Origin: Stentor coeruleus
Taxonomy: Eukaryota; Ciliophora; Heterotrichea; Heterotrichida; Stentoridae
Length of the DNA stretch: 64,000 nucleotides
Assembly (NCBI GenBank): GCA_001970955.1
Contig: MPUH01000167.1
Coordinates: forward strand, 27,606-91,605
Direction of reading: 5' to 3'
The notes below the pieces were generated by a model. It did not search any database. It was not told the DNA's origin and was given only the letters and a program-made list of their open reading frames with translations. Position 1 is the first letter of the stretch. Every line of letters begins with the position of its first letter. Position numbers and translations under genes: made by a program. Positions 1-10,140 of this stretch are shown here, piece by piece.

Positions 1-164
1 CCAAAACAACCTCCTCAAGCAAATCCTCAAAACACAATCAAAAAGTAAAAAACTCCAAACCCCTAAAAGAGTATAAATTTCCAAACCTAATAGAAAAATA
101 TCATCAAAAATATTCTAAAAACAATCACAATAAAACTCAATCCAAAAAAAATAGTGAGACCTAG
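1..164 (+). CDS. 3' end of a gene running in from the left edge (partial)
   Basis: From base 3 a frame stays open for 53 codons to a TAG at 162-164. The encoded tail is rich in Lys, Ser, Asn and Gln, with codons typical of genes in this window (CAA, TCA, AAA). No family can be recognised from a basic, low-complexity C-terminus. An open run of this length at a fixed edge is unlikely but not impossible by chance in such AT-rich DNA, so this is a tentative partial gene. The rest would lie outside the window. Confidence 0.35.
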   Translation, partial: KTTSSSKSSKHNQKVKNSKPLKEYKFPNLIEKYHQKYSKNNHNKTQSKKNSET

Positions 165-291
165 CAAACACTATTAGAGTAAGTTTCGTTGAAATGATGT
201 TACTTTTTATAGTATTGCATAAGTCTCACTTATAATATTCAACATTCATATAAATATACCATTTTTCTTAAAAGTTTTAATATGGGATGGG

Positions 292-2070
292 TTATGTCCT
301 ACTAATAAGTTGAAAGTCAGCAGACTCAGACACATCATCAAATGTTCCTGAGACTGTAATACGACCATTTTTCATAATAGCCAAATAGTCAGTGAGGTTT
401 TTAAGTGTGTTGACTCTATGTGTTATAATAATCACAGTGAAACCATGCTTTTTAACTTCACGTTCTATAATATTCTGTATTGAAGCTTCAGAATTCGCAT
501 CTAATCCTGATGTTGCTTCATCTAATAACAACACTTGAGGTTCTTTTAATAATGCTCTAGCTATTGATATCCTTTGTCTCTGTCCACCTGAAAGACTAAA
601 ACCATTTTCTCCAACCTGGGTATTAAATCCTGAAGGCAAGTTTTGAATAAATTCTAAAGCATCAGCTCGGCTACAAGCTTCTTTTATATCTTCAAATGAT
701 GCATTGGGCCAGGAATATTTTATGTTTTCAGCTATTGTTGTAGAAAAAAGAAGCGCTTCTTGAGAGACAATTGATATAAACTGTCTTGCCCACCAGGCTG
801 GATGGTTGTGAATGTTAGAGTTTTCTATAAAAATTGACCCGGAATCTGGCTTGTAGAGGTTGGTTAGTAAATGGAATAAAGTTGATTTACCACTACCACT
901 TTGTCCTACAATACCCCAGATTTCCCCTGAACTTATAGATAAAGATACATCATTTATAACAGATGTATCTCGGCCTGGGTATGTGAAACTAACTGCTTCA
1001 AAACGAATTGATACGCCATGAGCTGATTTTTCTGATTTCTTATGAGGACTTTTTGGGGTTGAAAGGATGTCTTCTCTATCAGATGAGTCACTAGAGATTT
1101 TTGTTATGTTGGAGTACATACCCGCAGCTTTGATAAACTCGGCATAAAATGAAGCGATTAGTTGGAATCCCATCCCTGTATACACACCATAAGTTGCAAA
1201 TGCTGTAAGTTTACCAATAGTCAAACCTGGGGTTGTATGCATAAGATAAACTCCATATCCCAATGCCCATATTACCATATTTTCTCCTAAAAACTCCATA
1301 ATCGCATAAAACCTTGACGTATACCTAGCTACGACCATAACTTTACCTCTAATCTTCTCCAACAACTCCTGGAAATTCTTCAACTCCACATTTTCCCCAG
1401 TAAAAAGCTTAACAGTTCTAATCTGCATAAGTTTTTCTTGAGTAAAAACATTCATTTGCCCATTCAAAGTTGACAACTCAGCTTTTTCTTTCTTTAATAA
1501 TTTCCCATGATATCCACCAACACCAGCAAGAAGTGTCATAGGAAGTAAAGTAAACATAGTAAGTTGTGAACAATAAATCAAAATACAAACAATGCCTACA
1601 ATAAAAAAAGCACAACCACGAAGACAAGCTGAAAGTTCAGTTGTAATAATAGTAGCTATATCATCAATATCTCTATTAAGTTGTTGAGTAAGATTCCCAG
1701 TTTTCTGTTCAGTGAAAGTGCTGATTTTTTTATGGAGGAGTTCTTCAAAGTAGTCGTTTTTTAGTTTCTGGGATACTTCAAGACCGAGTTTTTCAGAGAC
1801 GATTCTACGTGTTCTTGTCATAAACGCCCCGAATGTATAAATTGCACTCCACTTGAGGACTATTAAGAAAATTTCAGTACCAGTAATTCCTTGTTTTGTA
1901 CTTAAATCTGTTATTTCTTCCTATTTTGGTCTTACTAAGGCTAAAGGGTAGCATAAAGAAATTATTGCTGAAATTACTGTGCTGATACCGTGTTGGATAA
2001 GCAAAGTTTTATTTATAAACAAGAGCTTCAACAAGCTGTAGGTGTCCTCATTTGCTAGAGGCTTTTTCAT
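292..2070 (-). CDS. ABCB-type (TAP/ABCB10-like) ABC half-transporter
   Basis: A 587-aa half-transporter: one membrane domain (about residues 20-320) followed by one ATPase domain. The ATPase carries Walker A GQSGSGKST (384-392), a Q-loop Gln near 432, signature LSGGQ (488-492), Walker B VLLLDEAT (508-515) and an H-loop His near 546, so it should be active. ABCB half-transporters dimerise to export peptides, lipids or other substrates from organelles or the cell; the substrate here is unknown. The 5' part is separated by a 15-nt intron at 1921-1935; removing it joins the frames and adds 78 N-terminal residues starting MKKPLANEDT at 2070. The start lies 79 bp from the divergent phosphatase gene. 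Family assignment is strong, organelle and substrate are not determined. Confidence 0.9.
1921..1935 (-). other. 15-nt intron in the ABC transporter gene
   Basis: GTAAGACCAAAATAG on the minus strand. It has an in-frame TAG, and its removal fuses two coding stretches in the same frame. A at position -6 matches the other introns. Confidence 0.85.
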
Positions 2071-2149
2071 ATTTTATTAATAAAAGTCAAGTTTTTTTAT
2101 GAGATTTTTTTATGTAAAAAGTAAAAGTTGAGTATAAATATTATTTTAA

Positions 2150-3490
2150 ATGGGGAATTGTTATAAGTCAAATGCTTCAGAAGAACAGATTAGTTATGAT
2201 AAAAATGTAGTTATTTATATTAGACAAGAAAGTTTGGTTTCGAAATTTATGCCTGCGGATAAAGTCAAGTTCAAAATTACAAATCCTGTTAATGAATTAA
2301 GTGAAAACTTACTAATTGGGTCATACAAAATGATTACAACTGGATGTATAATCCCAGGGCAAGACCCAAGAGGCGAAGTGCCAAAAAAATGCCAAGACCA
2401 CTTTTTTATCTCAAGTAAACCTGAATACTTATTCATAACATTATTCGATGGTCATGGTTCCAAAGGTGAAGAAATAGTCCGATTCGCCCATAAATTCATA
2501 GAAGAGAAATTTCTTATTGATAACATTTCCCTAACTAAATGCGATCTTTTCCTCACAGAACTATTTGAAAGCTGTGACGTAGCAATAAAATCTCAAGGTG
2601 GGAAAATAAATGCATTAGGTTCAGGGACAACAGCAATTTGTTTACTTTTTGTTAATGATGGTATATACGTAGCTAGTGTAGGTGATTCAAGGGCAATATT
2701 AGCAACAATTCCTGAAGTACAGCATATACCAATTAAAACAAAATCAAAAAATCCTTATAAAAAAATCTTCACTCCTTCAAGAGTCTTAGAGCCAATCCAA
2801 TTAACTATTGATCAAAAACCTAATCTAGAAACTGAATTAAATAGGATTTTAGCTGCAGGTGGTATTGTTGCTAAAGCTAAAGATGAGTATGGAGAAAGTT
2901 ATGGTCCTTATAGAGTATTTCAAAAAGGTAAACAAATTCCTGGTTTGGCTATGTCAAGATCTTTAGGGGATATGTCTGCTAAAAAAGTTGGGGTTATTTC
3001 AACACCGATTATAGACTTTTATCCTATAATTTCATTTAAAGATCAATTTATAGTTGTTGCTTCAGATGGGGTTTGGGATGCTATGGATAATAATGAAGTG
3101 AGTAATTTTGTAGAAACTTTCAGGAGAAAATGCTTGAAAGAACCTAAGAATATTGATGATGAAAATACTATTAATCCTGGGAATTCTACTATTGCTAGAC
3201 TTTTAGTTGAAGAAGCTAGGTATAGATGGTTTGGGATTTGTAGTGAAGAAGATGCTATGATTGATGATATTTCAGCACTTGTTATTGAAATACATACTCA
3301 GGAATTGACTGAACATGATAGAGGAACGAGGACTTGTAGTAGATTTAGTAAGTTTACAAGTAGTTATTTGGAAGTTGACACGTCGAATATTTCTTCAGTT
3401 CATCATAATTTGGCTAGAGAGACTATAATTTCATCAGAAATGCTGGATGAGACTAGGGTTGAATTAGATGAAGATGTAAATGATAATTAA
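2150..3490 (+). CDS. PP2C-family (PPM) serine/threonine phosphatase
   Basis: A 446-aa metal-dependent protein phosphatase. The PPM motifs are present in order: DGHG (100-103), GSGTTA (157-162), SVGDSRA (176-182), AMSRSLGD (267-274), ASDGVWD (304-310) and the late metal-binding Asp pair near 372-373. The catalytic Asp set is therefore intact. The N-terminus MGNC is a good N-myristoylation plus possible palmitoylation signal, so membrane attachment is likely. A C-terminal tail of about 65 residues is Ser/Thr/Asp-rich and looks disordered. No intron is needed. The start ATG is the first in the frame, following an AT-rich leader. Substrates cannot be told from the sequence. Confidence 0.93.
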   Translation: MGNCYKSNASEEQISYDKNVVIYIRQESLVSKFMPADKVKFKITNPVNELSENLLIGSYKMITTGCIIPGQDPRGEVPKKCQDHFFISSKPEYLFITLFDGHGSKGEEIVRFAHKFIEEKFLIDNISLTKCDLFLTELFESCDVAIKSQGGKINALGSGTTAICLLFVNDGIYVASVGDSRAILATIPEVQHIPIKTKSKNPYKKIFTPSRVLEPIQLTIDQKPNLETELNRILAAGGIVAKAKDEYGESYGPYRVFQKGKQIPGLAMSRSLGDMSAKKVGVISTPIIDFYPIISFKDQFIVVASDGVWDAMDNNEVSNFVETFRRKCLKEPKNIDDENTINPGNSTIARLLVEEARYRWFGICSEEDAMIDDISALVIEIHTQELTEHDRGTRTCSRFSKFTSSYLEVDTSNISSVHHNLARETIISSEMLDETRVELDEDVNDN

Positions 3491-4166
3491 TTTTATTGGA
3501 GTTTAAGAGTTTATATAGGAAATATATGGGGCTAAGATATTTTATAGGATTTTTTTAAGATTGTGGTGGAATCAATGTGGTTTGGAAATTGGATTTTAGG
3601 AGAAGTTGGGGTTTTATAAGTGAATATTGGGTTTTTATTTGAAATTTTAGACTTTAAGTTTGTGGATTATAAAAAATGACTAAGCTGATAAGATTTTTAA
3701 TATAAGAAATTGTTTTAGGTAAAAATTATAAACCTAGTATATTTTTGTTATAATTTTTAGAGAAGTTTATGCAATTGGAGTTTAGGAAAAACTTTTATGT
3801 ATAAGTGTCTGTATGTTTATATTAAAAATATAGTATTTTTTTATCAGTATGCATGATTAAAACATAAAAAATTCCATCTATTAAATGAGCTAAAATATAT
3901 CTAAAAGCAACCTCTAAACTATAAAAATCATAACTCAATGAGCATAAAATAGTATAAAGATATATAAAAATCTCTTACAATAAACAAAGACAACTCAAAG
4001 AAAGGTATATAAAAATGGTAAAATAAATTTAAAATTTTCAGACAATTCTTATGTGAAAAAAACATCTCCCTAAAATACTTTTTTATTAAAATTGTAAATA
4101 ATCAAACGGGTTCGGTTAGCAAAAATATATTTTTAGTTTCCTAAAATAATACTCTGAATATAAAAA
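3491..4166. other. intergenic, no gene seen
   Basis: The left part is G/T-rich on the plus strand and the right part A/C-rich, the usual pattern here between a gene 3' end and the next start. No long open frame or RNA signature was recognised. Confidence 0.5.
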
Positions 4167-4661
4167 ATGGAAATCTGTGAATTAGAGTCAATGTCAGGAT
4201 GCGAAATGTATGTAATCAAAATGCAAATGACGTTTTTTGATGATTATCATTTCACATTGTTTTTAGATGAGTAATATTTATTCAGTTGGCACATAAGAAA
4301 CAGTGAACAATATTGGGGATCACTAATAGGTTTACTAATATTTTCAATTGTTGTTGAATTATTCAGAGAAATGATAAAGTTCCCATATGTTAAAAAACTA
4401 TTTTTATTCGGATCAAATGAAAACAATGTATTTGACATAAGACGTTTGATTGGGAATTTCATTAAAGCTTTTATATACTTTTGGATTATTTGTGGAGCTT
4501 TTTTGATGATGTTAGCTGTGATGACTTATAGTACTGGGGTTTTTCTTGTTATTTGCATTGGCAGTACTATTGGTTTTGTTATAGCTAAGTCAATGGAAGA
4601 TTTTTCAATGCCGATAGAAAGTTCTAAGCAAAGTATGCAACCTTTGAATAAAGTTAGGTAA
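4167..4661 (+). CDS. Ctr-family copper transporter
   Basis: A 159-aa, three-TM protein once a 15-nt intron (4271-4285) is removed. The first exon gives MEICELESMSG and a MQMTFFDDYHFTLFLDD segment matching the MxMxF start of Ctr TM1. The second exon supplies the rest of TM1, TM2 with MxxxM (Met110 and Met114, in MLAVMTYSTGVF) and TM3 with GxxxG (Gly127 and Gly131). These are the two diagnostic Ctr motifs: the Met pair that passes Cu(I) through the trimer pore and the glycines that pack the helices. The N-terminus is short and has few Met or His residues. It should import Cu(I) at the plasma membrane or release it from a vacuole. The unspliced frame hides the first exon behind a TAA. Confidence 0.85.
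4271..4285 (+). other. 15-nt intron in the copper transporter gene
   Basis: GTAATATTTATTCAG; contains the in-frame TAA that otherwise interrupts TM1. It ends in CAG rather than TAG, and A is at -6. Confidence 0.8.
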
Positions 4662-4946
4662 ATTCTTAGAGTTATATTGAAATTAGTATAGAAATAATAT
4701 AAGGATTTATATTAAAAACAAAGTATTTTAAGTGTTTTTTTTGTTAGTTTTTATATGTATTTACTTGTAGATCATATGATTTTAAAAACTTTATGGAATA
4801 TTGTTTAAAAGCTTTGAGTTGTTTTTTTAAGTTTATTTAGTGTGTATAAAAGATTAGATGTTTATAATTAGAAGTAATATAGGTTTGATTTTTTTGCCTT
4901 TGGGTCTTTGGTTATTTCTTCTCCTATGTATAAAATATAATTGTAA

Positions 4947-6011
4947 ATGGTAGACCCTAATCGTTGTAATTCATTCAATACTTCTTTTTCTATCTATCTC
5001 AGGTCAAACAGTGCTATAAGTTCGGCAAGCTCCTTTGCAGACCAAAGGCTTCCATTAGACAGGAATGCTCATTTAATTGACAATTCATGCTTTTGCTGTG
5101 GGGGATCATTTTTGACAGGTACTCTTAAAAAAAACTGCTGCACTTTTTGCTTTAGAGGAGTCTGTGGAAACTGTTTTATAAAACAAGCTACTCACCCAGA
5201 AACTCAAAGGCATGAAAAAATATGCGACAATTGTTTTGAGCGACAAATGACCAGAGGTGCAAATCTACTAGAAAGACTTAAAAATGAAATCTACGAACTT
5301 AAACAAAAATATGAACTCGAAGTCAGGGCTATACAAAAAGAAGTCATCATGAAAGAAAACTGTGATAAAGAAATCGCTAAATTGATCGAAAAAGAAAAAG
5401 ATAACAGAGAAGCGAAAGAAATCCAAATATTAAAAGAAAGCATATCAAGATTAGAAAAAGAAATTGAAGTTTATAAACTTGAAAATCAAGAAAAGTCTTC
5501 ACAAATAAAAAGTTTAGAAAACAAAATTATCATGATAAACAATGAAGCAGAATCTCTTAAAATAAAATATCAGAACAATAGTAGTATTGATTCTTTAAGA
5601 AATGATTTATTAAAAATAAAAGAAGAATATGAAATATTACAAGCTGAAGTTGAAAGTTCTGAGAGTCATTTTCAGACTTCAAAAACTGAGCAAATAGAGT
5701 TGGAGATGAAAAAAGAGAAAATTTTAGAAGAGATTGAAAAGGCTGATGAGAAAATTAAAGAACTTACTCTGATTGCTAGAGAATTAGAAGAGAATGAGAG
5801 TGTGCAAGAAGAGAAAATTGATAGATTGGGAAAATGTATAACTGTTTATTCAAAAAGTGAAAATATTAGCTGCTTTGAAATACCTAAAAATAAATTTACA
5901 AGTGATTATAATGAACTGAGAAATGAGATAAATGAGAAAACTAAGATTATAGAACAGTTAAAGGAAAAAATTAGGAGATACGATCGTAAATCAGATGTGT
6001 TGCTGATATAA
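4947..6011 (+). CDS. FYVE-like zinc-finger coiled-coil protein
   Basis: A 354-aa protein with an N-terminal Cys-rich module and a long coiled coil. Four CxxC pairs (Cys48/51, 65/68, 73/76, 93/96) have the spacing of a FYVE or FYVE-related double-zinc fold. The WxxD and R(R/K)HHCR motifs that bind phosphatidylinositol 3-phosphate are absent, so lipid binding is doubtful. Residues about 105-350 are a nearly continuous Glu/Lys-rich coiled coil, typical of membrane-tethering or scaffold proteins. A role in endosomal traffic is only an inference from architecture. Confidence 0.7.
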   Translation: MVDPNRCNSFNTSFSIYLRSNSAISSASSFADQRLPLDRNAHLIDNSCFCCGGSFLTGTLKKNCCTFCFRGVCGNCFIKQATHPETQRHEKICDNCFERQMTRGANLLERLKNEIYELKQKYELEVRAIQKEVIMKENCDKEIAKLIEKEKDNREAKEIQILKESISRLEKEIEVYKLENQEKSSQIKSLENKIIMINNEAESLKIKYQNNSSIDSLRNDLLKIKEEYEILQAEVESSESHFQTSKTEQIELEMKKEKILEEIEKADEKIKELTLIARELEENESVQEEKIDRLGKCITVYSKSENISCFEIPKNKFTSDYNELRNEINEKTKIIEQLKEKIRRYDRKSDVLLI

Positions 6012-6475
6012 TACAAAGAATTTTATCATATTTTTAATTAAATTTTTAGTGGGTTTTTTTTAATATTTAAGGAGATGTATTATGTTGTATTTAGTTGAAA
6101 AGTTGTTATTTTAAAAAAATGTTTATTGGATTTAAATGAAGATTTTAGAATTAGGTAAAGATTTTATAAGTGTTATATTGTATTTTATAGTTAATTTAAG
6201 AAGTCAAATTTTTAGATTTAGTGTTTTAAGTAGGTTGAAGGTAAAAAATTATTATAAAATACAACAATCTTGATGCTTATTAAAATAACACATGCTATGA
6301 TTCTATATTTCAACAATACCTTAATAATTTGACTATCCACAACTTCAAATTGTAACTTAATATTCTTAATCCTATTAAAACAACAAAAATCCTAATATTC
6401 AAATTTTACAAGGACCTCTATAAAATACTCCACTCTAAAACAAAATCCAAAATAAAACTTTAAAGTTAAACCTAT
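6012..6475. other. intergenic between convergent genes, no gene seen
   Basis: AT-rich DNA with no supported gene. The left half is G/T-rich and the right half A/C-rich on the plus strand, as expected when a plus gene and a minus gene converge. Confidence 0.5.
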
Positions 6476-6934
6476 CTAATGAGTAAAAAAGCCCCCAAAA
6501 TCATTTCTCGCAAATCCAGGATTAGTTTCACGAATATGATAATCATTAAGAATAAAAGGGATTTTCCTACTATGATGATCACTTATAAGTGGCAAAGATG
6601 TATGTGCTCTTATAGGTGTTTTTGCTCCTTCAATAACAAAAGTGTTCTGAACTGCCTTTGGAAGATTATCAAAACTCTTGGCAATACTTAAAAGCATCAT
6701 TTCCTTCTGAGTTTTTCTTGGGCTAAGAAATTCTTGAGTAGTTTGACACTTTGATGGTGCTTTTATAGGTGTTGATTCTCTATTAGGATTGCTTTTGTAA
6801 TGGTAAACATTAAACTTTGCTGAATTGTACCTTGTTACATCTTGAATCTTGTTAATTGGGGCATTTATTATTTCTTTAGACCTTGAGTAAAACACTGGAG
6901 GTTCTCTCAAGTTTTTTTTTTGAAACATGTACAT
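6476..6934 (-). CDS. small orphan protein
   Basis: A 152-aa basic protein not recognised. It is rich in Pro, Arg, Ser and Asn and has no TM segment or signal peptide. The C-terminus (NPGFARNDFGGFFTH) is Gly/Phe-rich and looks more conserved than the rest. Short basic proteins of this style are common among ciliary microtubule-associated proteins, but nothing in the sequence proves that. It starts at the first ATG of the frame (MYMFQKK) and ends with TAG. Confidence 0.6.
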   Translation of the reverse strand: MYMFQKKNLREPPVFYSRSKEIINAPINKIQDVTRYNSAKFNVYHYKSNPNRESTPIKAPSKCQTTQEFLSPRKTQKEMMLLSIAKSFDNLPKAVQNTFVIEGAKTPIRAHTSLPLISDHHSRKIPFILNDYHIRETNPGFARNDFGGFFTH

Positions 6935-7520
6935 ATTGATTATATGGAGTGTATTAAATATAGTTTTAAAAGTTTAAAATGGGTTTTATATTTGAGGTAT
7001 GTAATTATAAAAGGTTTTAGGATTATGTTAGTAAAAAGGTTCAATAAGGGGTAGAGTAGATTTTTAACATTTTATTGAAAATTCTGAAAGTATTGGTGTG
7101 CAGGATTAAAATTAGATACTGTAAAATAATAAGAAATTTATATAGGTTATAAAGTTAATTGATATGCATTTAATATGAAGTTTTTAGTGAAATAAAATTT
7201 TAGGATAAAGGGTAAATGGGTTTAAAATATTTTTTTTTCGGTGAAATGGATAAGTGAATATGTGCTAAAAAGAGGCATATTATAAGATATCATATGAAAC
7301 AAGAGAAATAGACCTAATTAAAAACCATCATTACTCAGAGTAAAAATCGGTAGTATTATAAAAGAAACTATACCTTTTAATACAATAATCAAGAATTTAA
7401 AAGAGAAAATTCAAATATTACCAAAAGAAATCATGTGAAAAATACTTAGAAAAAAAATAAAAACAAAATCATATAATAATTCGCTGTAATATTTAATAAA
7501 ATGCGATAATATATATAAAA
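6935..7520. other. intergenic, divergent promoters
   Basis: Separates two divergent gene starts. AT-rich with short poly-A and poly-T runs; no open frame or motif is worth naming. Confidence 0.5.
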
Positions 7521-10025
7521 ATGAGTTTTAAGGACATGCCGTATAGTTTTAATGAGATCCTTATGCATCTTAATTCTGGAAGTAAGGAATTAGGGTCACT
7601 GTCCTTGTTTTTTAAAAGTGTTAAAAACGCTATTGAATCATTTGTCATAGAGCTCAATAAAATCAGTGATAACTTCAGACTTCTTAAGCCAGAAACCACA
7701 CTTTCCCAGTCTATGCATTCATTAAAAAGATATTTTAAACAAATAGCCACAATGCAGCAATGTTTTATCAATAGTTTACAAAGCGATATTATTGAGCCTT
7801 TAGATTTGTTTTTTGATCATTTCACAGGGACGAACATAGAAATCAAAATCCGAAATGACAATGAATCCAAACCTTTCCTAGCAGCAAAATCAGAACTATC
7901 TAAAGCAAGAACATTTTATTATCAGCAATCTGAAACTCTTGAAAAAATAAAGCGGACATCAATTACATCAAATAATCAGATACAAATGATTACTCAACAA
8001 AAACAATATGAAATCAGTGAAAAAGTTGCCCAAGAAAACTATAAGAAATGTATTGATGAAGTTAATTATATTGCTGGGATATATCAAAGTCAAATGCCTG
8101 ATATACTTGAATCATTACAACAAAATGAAGAAAGTCGAATCCATTTTATCAAAGGTTCTGTAGAAAGGTTTATAAGACATTATCAAAGACTTATTGAAGC
8201 AAATAGTAATTGTTTAGTTGAATTTTCAGATAGTGTCAATTTTATAAATAGTAGTTTTGATATAAAAAGCTTTACAGGACGTTTATCGAAATCAAATCGG
8301 GCACAAGAAAATTTTATTAACTATGAAACCTGGAAAAATCTTAAGACAATAGATGAAGTTGGGGATGTTGAAATAATAAGTTCAGTTATAGACTACCTTT
8401 TATTGAATAAAAGCTGTAAATTCGCTGATATATCAAAACTTAATGAAATATTACTTAGCAACAAAGGTAAAGATATGTTTCTTCAAGGACTTGAAAACTT
8501 AAGACAGTATGATAAAATCGAAGCTACCAACTGCCAAAAACTCGCTGATATTTTCAAAAAAATCCTTCTTAACCTTGATGACGATGATTCAAGTCAGATT
8601 TATTTTATAAAACTCTTAACTTTATCACACATTTTCTACACAGAGTCCCATGGGCATAAACATTATCTTACCGACCATCTCAAATCAGAAAAAATCTGGC
8701 AGAACTCAAAACGTTGGACAAATGCAATACAACTATCAATATCATCAAAACTTCAAACAGATAAAGAACTCTCACAAAAGTCTTCACAAATAAAAAAAAG
8801 ACCAAGTTTTATCCTTTCAACACTAAAAGATTTGGCTCAAAAAATCCCTTTGACGACTAATAAAGAAAAATCTATAGAAAAATCTGATAAATCATCAGCT
8901 TATAACATTTTGTCTCATTTTACTAATCAAATGTCGAACCTTGCTGTACCATCACATGTTTCTCAGTCGATTATAATGAAAATAGCTGAGGATTATATGC
9001 TTGAATCTGATAGGGTTTGTTCATTATTAAGTCAAATTCAATATGAACATGAGGCTGGGATACATAAAATTAAAAAATCACATATTGAAATAGTCAAAGT
9101 TTTCAGTCTTGTATTAGATTTTTTAACCCCAGAAGAAGAATTATTACTTATTTCTCTTTGTAAGACTTTTAAAAACAAAATTCAACCTTTTGTTTATCAT
9201 TGTTTGATTATGAATAAAAAAGGAGATATTGTTAAGATTAGGAAAAGACACTGGGAAAATCAACTTAGAAGCCATTTCCCACCTACTGACTATGAGGCGT
9301 TATTGAAAAAAGTTTCGATTAATATTGAGATTATTGGGGAGATGAGTGAAATTATTGATATGGATGTTAATAGGTCATATCAAGATATGGCAGAAATGCA
9401 CCAATCGTTGAAAAATGTTTTGAAGACTTATGCTTTTTATAACCCTGATGTTAGTTATTGCCAAGGGATGAATTTTATTGCTGGGACGTTTTTGCAGATG
9501 TTTAATGATGAAAGTTTTAGTTTTAAATGTCTGATTGGACTTGTGCAGAAATTTGATATGAACCCGATTTTTGAAGTTGGGGTACCAAAACTTAGATGCA
9601 TGCTATATCAACTTGATCAACTTATAGAAATAAAACTCCCAGTTATCCATAAGGTTTTTAAAGCTGAAGGGGTATCAGCAGGTTTTTTCAGCAGTTCTTG
9701 GTTTTTAACTCTTTTCTCATGTAATTTACAAAGTAAGATCCCTGTACTTTTGCAGATTTGGGATTACTTTTTTATCAAGGGTTGGAAAGTTATATTCAAG
9801 GCATCAATTGCAATACTAAAATTCATGAGTCCCAAAATTTGTAATGGGACTTTTGACGATATCATGAGTTTTATAACCGGGGCTAATTTATATGCAGAAG
9901 ATTTTTTTAACGAAAACTTTATAGTATATGTCAAGAAAATAAAAATCACAAATTCTTTATTAAAACGCCTTGAAGAAGATTATAGCAAAATACTCAAACT
10001 ATCAACAAAACCAGCAAATTCTTGA
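7521..10025 (+). CDS. F-BAR plus TBC-domain Rab GTPase-activating protein
   Basis: An 834-aa protein. Residues about 1-250 are helical and start like an FCH/F-BAR domain (MPYSFNEILMHLNSGSKEL, then a dense helical bundle), which binds curved membranes. A helical middle (about 285-420) vaguely resembles the SBF2/KIAA0513-type segment. The C-terminal TBC domain (about 560-800) keeps both catalytic fingers: Arg618 in IDMDVNR (IxxDxxR) and Gln648 in YCQGMN (YxQ). It should stimulate GTP hydrolysis on a Rab at a bent membrane. The gene ends with TGA followed at once by TAA. The TBC assignment is firm, F-BAR is likely, the middle region uncertain. Confidence 0.87.
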   Translation: MSFKDMPYSFNEILMHLNSGSKELGSLSLFFKSVKNAIESFVIELNKISDNFRLLKPETTLSQSMHSLKRYFKQIATMQQCFINSLQSDIIEPLDLFFDHFTGTNIEIKIRNDNESKPFLAAKSELSKARTFYYQQSETLEKIKRTSITSNNQIQMITQQKQYEISEKVAQENYKKCIDEVNYIAGIYQSQMPDILESLQQNEESRIHFIKGSVERFIRHYQRLIEANSNCLVEFSDSVNFINSSFDIKSFTGRLSKSNRAQENFINYETWKNLKTIDEVGDVEIISSVIDYLLLNKSCKFADISKLNEILLSNKGKDMFLQGLENLRQYDKIEATNCQKLADIFKKILLNLDDDDSSQIYFIKLLTLSHIFYTESHGHKHYLTDHLKSEKIWQNSKRWTNAIQLSISSKLQTDKELSQKSSQIKKRPSFILSTLKDLAQKIPLTTNKEKSIEKSDKSSAYNILSHFTNQMSNLAVPSHVSQSIIMKIAEDYMLESDRVCSLLSQIQYEHEAGIHKIKKSHIEIVKVFSLVLDFLTPEEELLLISLCKTFKNKIQPFVYHCLIMNKKGDIVKIRKRHWENQLRSHFPPTDYEALLKKVSINIEIIGEMSEIIDMDVNRSYQDMAEMHQSLKNVLKTYAFYNPDVSYCQGMNFIAGTFLQMFNDESFSFKCLIGLVQKFDMNPIFEVGVPKLRCMLYQLDQLIEIKLPVIHKVFKAEGVSAGFFSSSWFLTLFSCNLQSKIPVLLQIWDYFFIKGWKVIFKASIAILKFMSPKICNGTFDDIMSFITGANLYAEDFFNENFIVYVKKIKITNSLLKRLEEDYSKILKLSTKPANS

Positions 10026-10140
10026 TAATCCTAAGCTTTATAGTTTTTCATAAGAACTTTTAATATTTTTTATTAATAATATAGTATATTATTTATAGAT
10101 ATTTATATATAAGTATAAATCATAAACTAATCATAATAAA

